Made by a program: the position numbers and the translations under genes. 64,000 nt of DNA from Phalacrocorax aristotelis. Lineage: Eukaryota; Chordata; Aves; Suliformes; Phalacrocoracidae. The notes under the pieces are model-generated. The model saw only the letters and a program-made list of their open reading frames with translations, ran no database searches and was not told the origin of the DNA. Shown piece by piece: positions 59,507-64,000 of the stretch. Positions within the stretch are counted from its first letter, which is position 1. Each line of letters begins with the position of its first letter. The stretch lies in assembly GCF_949628215.1 (NCBI RefSeq), contig NC_134287.1, positions 22,079,501 through 22,143,500 of the forward strand, written 5' to 3'.

Positions 59507-61489
59507 GCTCATCTTCCGTGTCTTTTGAGGTCCCACAGTCCAAGAGGTCTCTTGTGCTGCTTACATTAACGGCAATGCCTTCAGACAGTCCTCGTCTTCT
59601 GGGTTTCTACAGGTTTTTAAGTGATAAGTTTATTCGAGATTATAAAGTGTTACTGGGCTGTTCACAGCAGAGTCTACGGGAGGGATTTTTAACGTGCATC
59701 TCCTTCAGCGAATTGGTCTGAAACAGCCTGAGCGCAAGCTCAGCTAATGGCTGCCTCACTGAGGCTTTGTCTCCTGAGATGTTTGTCTTGTCTCCTGGAG
59801 CTCCTGGTGTCAGCTCGTGCAGGTTTTGTGCCCATGTTGGGCAGGGTGTCTTCATCAGGTGTTGGCACTTACTGGATCTGACTTGCTTCTGCTCTGTGCT
59901 CCGAAGAAATAACACGTGGTGGTTCTCATACTTCTCTGGATTTCATTTCACACTTGTTAGTTCTTACAACGCTCCTGAAGCTGATGTTTTTGGGAGCCCT
60001 AGACCTCCTCAGTTGAGATCTGTGTTGTGTTTTGACTACGGCTGGATGCGGTGTACTCCTCCAGCATCACTGCCTTGTTGCACAACAGGCACGGCCAGGC
60101 TTCCATGCTGGTATGTTCCTCTGAAATGAGGGTTTCTTCCTCAGGGAAGGATTATTTGCTGGTGTTCTCTCCGTTATCTTTCTGATTCGCGTTAATATTT
60201 AGGGTTTTTTTCACCCCTCTGCCCGGATGCGAAGATTCGGGCAGCCTGTGGGTGGTCTGGGCTCGGTGTGCTTCAGGATGGGGAAAGGCCCACTTGGAGC
60301 ATTTAGTGGGTGTTGAGTCCCATCTCAGTTTTGTTTGGCTCGTGTTAGAGAGCTCCTGACAAGTGATGAGACCTAAAGGAAACTCTATACCTGAGTGAGG
60401 AACCTGGGTTAAAATGGCATTAACTCTGCAAGGGATGGGCCTAGTCATTTTTTTCACTGATGCAGCCTGGCTTCCCCTCTGTCTCAACTGAAAGGTGATT
60501 TTTTTTTTTTCTTTATTCCTAAGCCCCACAAAAAAAAAAAAGAAAAGCAGATGTATAGTAGAGCAGATTGCTTAGGAGGAACAATCACTAGCCAGAGAGG
60601 CTTGTGTCACTGGCACCTCAGGCTGGGGGAGCTCTCTCTTTGAGTTTTGGGTTTGGAGTTGTGTCTTGGGGCTTGGAGTTTCTTCACTGAGCATACGGGG
60701 AGGTCTGCGTATACATGCATATAGTACACAGCACACTATACAGCCCACAGCATATACACAGAGTGGATATAACGTGAAGCAGACACTAACTTGGACAAAA
60801 GCAATTGCCATTGGTTATAATGGCAATTGAGCACGTTATATTAATTATATGTAATTCCAAATTTGGTATTAAAACCATGAGGCTTATTTTTCCTGCTTGG
60901 TTTGATAGTAAATGCTGTTAAACTAAAGCAGTTTGGCTTAACACCCTCTTCCCCCACTGCAAAAGGAACAGTAAATAGTGATCCATGATCATCTGTGAAT
61001 CAGGTCTCTGTCACTTCTGCTTCTCTTTAAGATTGCTGAGGGCCTCCTACACCTGGCTCACCTACAGACAAGCCTTACACTATTATTACTATTTTTAAGC
61101 CTATGCAAAAAAGTTGTGACCGCTCTCCTTTTCACAGCAGCCTGCAGGGCAAAACAGCGGTGTAAAGTGTGGGAAACCCATCTCCACCTGTGCTACAGCT
61201 TGCTTGCTTATAGCAGCCCGGGGTTTCCTCATCCTGCAGCAGTCCAGGTGTAGCAGAAGTTCCAGAGTGAGCCACCACAGCTAAGTATTTCACTTTTGGT
61301 GTTCAGCTATTCAGGTGTTTATGTATTGAAGCCAGTCAGTGCTGAGGCATTGGAGCGCCGCGAGGAGGTGACTGAGACGTGATGCTCGTTAATGATCTAA
61401 AGCCGGGATGAAGGGCTAGACCATCAGTTAAAATTGAATCCTACTAAATTCTGGCATAAAATCAATAGTCAACAGAAATAAACAGCGGC
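59507..61489. other. Intergenic with a hairpin
   Basis: No gene recognised. It contains T and A homopolymers at about 60497-60541 and a short perfect inverted repeat at 60802-60829. Confidence 0.4.
60802..60829. repeat. Perfect 11-bp inverted repeat, 6-nt loop
   Basis: CAATTGCCATT (60802-60812) and AATGGCAATTG (60819-60829) are exact reverse complements around GGTTAT. Confidence 0.85.
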
Positions 61490-61795
61490 GTGGGAAAGGG
61501 AGGTTGTGAGGTCGCGTTTGCCAGGACTGCACGTGAGCGCAGCCCTGCTCCCGAGCGTGCCGCGGAGCTGCCCCCGTGCCGGGCGTCTGAGCGAGCCCCC
61601 CCCGGCTGCAGCAGTCACCGGCAGCGCGGGGGACCGCTGGCCGCCAGCGCAGCCTCGCTGGGGCTCCCTGGGGCTGGGTGTCACTCGGGCGCCACCGCCC
61701 AGCCCCTGCGCTCGGGGTGCTGAGCATGCAGGCAGCGAGAGCGCGTCCCCCGCCGCGCCTGAAGCGGAGCTGAGCAGTTTCAGACGACCGAAAAA
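61490..61795. promoter_or_regulatory. Isolated CpG island
   Basis: By hand count about 35 CpG dinucleotides occur in 300 bp, in an otherwise CpG-poor neighbourhood. There is no clear coding exon or consensus donor on either strand. It could be the promoter of an unannotated transcript or a regulatory island. Confidence 0.55.
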
Positions 61796-63517
61796 TGCAT
61801 AATTGCAGTAATTAGCTCATTATTTGCAAAACTGTTGTAAACACGTTAATAATTAAGCAGTATCTGCATCGTATAGTGTGCCAGTGGTTAACGTGGCGGC
61901 GGTTATTAAAATGCATTGATGATTCCGAGAAGGTTCATGTAGACACTACAAAACCTTTTTCCAAGTATAGTGTATTTTTGGTGTGTTCACAGCAACCGCC
62001 TGTTTTACAGAAAAGCGTACAAAGCTAATTTAAACATTTTTTTAATGTGTCGCTTACTGTGCATTTTCTTAAAATCATTTTGTGTGGGACTAAAGACGTC
62101 TGGTAGCAAAATTATTTGTTATCAGACTCTACGCTATGAAAAGTCTGTTTAGACCTGCAGGTAATAAAATGAAAAATAAAATATTTAAAGCTCACTCTAA
62201 CAAAATAGTCTGTTTCTGTAAATGATCTTTGTGGGATGTCTACAGTAAAAAAAAAAAAAATAATTGGGAGGACAGTTTAAATATATTTTTACTTTTCCCA
62301 GTGGTACGAAGAATAAAATCCAAAAATATATCACTACGTTATGGCTGTGTATGCTAAAATCCTGCAAACAGCTGTGCATATTTTAAGCTATGTTCATCTA
62401 AACAAGTGAACATAGTACAAATTTAATTTGGACTTCTCACAAGTATGTCAGAACACTGTGGAAAGATGCATAGGAAGAGGTTTATTCGCTTCAAATAATT
62501 TAGGACTTAAGACTGTGACCCTGGAAACTCCTATTCAGACGTGTAAGTTTGTGCTGAGGAATAACCACGCAAATCAACAGAGGTGCTTATTTGACTGAAG
62601 GTGCACACGTGCTTCAAAATGGGCATAATTAGATCAAAATTCAGATGAGGGAAGGCGTAAGGCAGGTACAGCCGGGTCTCGGCTGCGGTTCGGCAGCCAC
62701 GCGTCCTCGAGCGCGCCAGCTGCCCTCTGAGTTCTGCGGGACCGTTGGTGTCCGGGGGCAGTTTATGGCCAGACCTCGGCGGTGGGAAGACGATGCTTTG
62801 ATCTGTGCCTGAACCTTTTTTCCGTTCCTTTAGGATTTAGTCGCAGTTTATATTTGTTTTCTTCTCGTGTTTATTAATTCCCAGTGCGTGCCACTTTCTG
62901 GAGGGCACGGCGTGCTGGTGAACAACGCGGCTAAGCTTCCCCGTTTGCTGTGGATTTGTTTTAGCCCTGGTTATTTATGTGATTTATTTGCCTGAGTGCA
63001 AACACTTGTTTATGGATACCGCCCAGCTCTTAGCAAGTCTCGCTTGGTAAGTGATTTGCCCTGGCAGAGACAAACCTGGTTTCTTACCACCTGAGCAAAA
63101 TAAAGCTGTATTTGCTCCCTTTGCCCCCAGAAGGATAGGGCAGTAGCAGCCGCAGCAGCGTAACCTACAGGCTGCGTTTGTAGTCAGGGAGGTGGCCAGA
63201 GTCACCAGATCCTCAGGGTTTTGCTTGTGAACCATCGACATCTTCAGGCATGGGGATTTCACAGGGTGTTGCAAGGGGGGATCTGGTCCAGGGCTTACCG
63301 AACCTCGCTGCAGTTTTTTCCCCCTTCTGTCTCTGCCTCGTGGCACCTTGGCGTTGCCACCGCCTGCTCTTTCACTGGGCACCTTTGGATGAGTTTTCTC
63401 TTATAGGCAGCTTTAGATCCCTCCTTCACCTCCTTTTGTCCAGGCTGTTTTGAAAGTGCTGATGAAATTGAAGTGAATGACATCCTTGCTTTTCCCTTGC
63501 CCATAGATCCAGTCACC
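61796..63517. other. AT-rich intergenic sequence with homeodomain-like sites
   Basis: 61800-61920 is rich in TAATTA, ATTATTTGC and TTAATAATTAA-type motifs directly beside the CpG island, a pattern common in conserved enhancers. The rest shows no feature; an A15 run lies at about 62247-62261. Confidence 0.35.
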
Positions 63518-64000
63518 TGTCATGGTGTTAGCTGGGGTAGAGTGAATTTCCTGCCCCGCAGCGGGCCCGGTGCCGGGCTCGGGGCCGAGTAGGAACACAA
63601 CGCCGGTAACACACCGAGGTTTGGCCGCTGCTGGGCAGCGCTTGTACTGGTCAGGGCTTTTCCAGCTCCCCAGGCTCCGCCGGGGGCACGAGGAGCCGGG
63701 AGGGGAGGGGGCACGGCCAGGAGAGCGGGTTCACACTGGCCGGAGGGATATTCCATATCATGTCACGCCATGCCCAGTGTGTTACTGGGAGGGGCTGGCG
63801 GGGGGAGGGAGGCAGCGATCGCGGCTCGGGGACGGGCAGCGTCGGTCGGCGGGTGGTGAGCGGCTGTGTCGTTTGTGTTTCTGGGTTTTTTTCCCCATTT
63901 CCACTTTATTATATTATCATTATTGTTGTTGTTATCATAATAATAATTATAATTATTATTTTAATTGTAATTATTAAACTGTGCTTATCTCAACCCACAA
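63518..64000 (+). mobile_element. ERV-L-like LTR, truncated by window end
   Basis: Starts TGTCATGGTGTTAGCTGGGG and shares ATTCCATA(C/T)CATGT and the AATTATTAAACTG poly(A) context (ATTAAA 63973-63978) with the LTR at 2163. By that comparison about 90-110 bp are missing at the right. Whether it is a solo LTR or the 5' LTR of a provirus cannot be told. It contains an unusual AT-rich trinucleotide stretch at 63906-63976. Confidence 0.85.

Noticed and set aside
40136-64000. Exons of TCERG1L, the expected next gene in vertebrate synteny
   Set aside because: No FF- or WW-domain peptide was recognised on either strand.
1-64000. CRISPR arrays, tRNA or rRNA genes, bacterial-type operons
   Set aside because: None of the required repeat or secondary-structure patterns was seen, and all context is that of a vertebrate nuclear genome.

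Overview
The window looks like bird nuclear DNA. It carries CR1 LINE 3' ends with the characteristic 8-bp terminal repeats, LTRs of the avian ERV-L type (starting TGTGCTGGTTTTGGCTG or similar, ending near TTAAACCACGACA), compact GT-AG introns, and one clearly recognisable vertebrate gene, GLRX3. Gene density is low and most bases are intronic or intergenic. All calls come from reading the sequence; no alignment was run.

Layout: 1-2647 is the 3' half of an ERV-L-like provirus (plus strand) with an uninterrupted RNase H-integrase reading frame and a complete 3' LTR. About 2.65-7.2 kb holds a CpG island with a CGGCT-type pentamer tract. From it, on the minus strand, I can assemble a phase-consistent six-exon coding model (5180-6967) of unknown identity. 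7.2-15.9 kb is intergenic with CR1 fragments. 15.88-16.5 kb is the CpG-island promoter of GLRX3, with a YY1-type element and three NRF1-type palindromes. GLRX3 runs from 16137 to 39924 (11 coding exons, 328 aa) with polyadenylation signals just downstream.

40-64 kb is intergenic. It contains four CR1 fragments plus one older repeat, an 18-copy GC-rich minisatellite (46991-47667), three exon-like segments on the plus strand (54.5-58.6 kb) that may belong to a non-coding transcript, a solo LTR on the minus strand (59116-59506), an isolated CpG island (61.5-61.8 kb) followed by an AT-rich homeodomain-site-like stretch, and a related plus-strand LTR cut off by the window end.

GLRX3 encodes the monothiol glutaredoxin PICOT (Trx-Grx-Grx), which carries [2Fe-2S] clusters in cytosol and nucleus. 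The minus-strand model is transcribed away from GLRX3, with about 9 kb between the two start codons. The most novel item is this small spliced gene model. The most certain is GLRX3.
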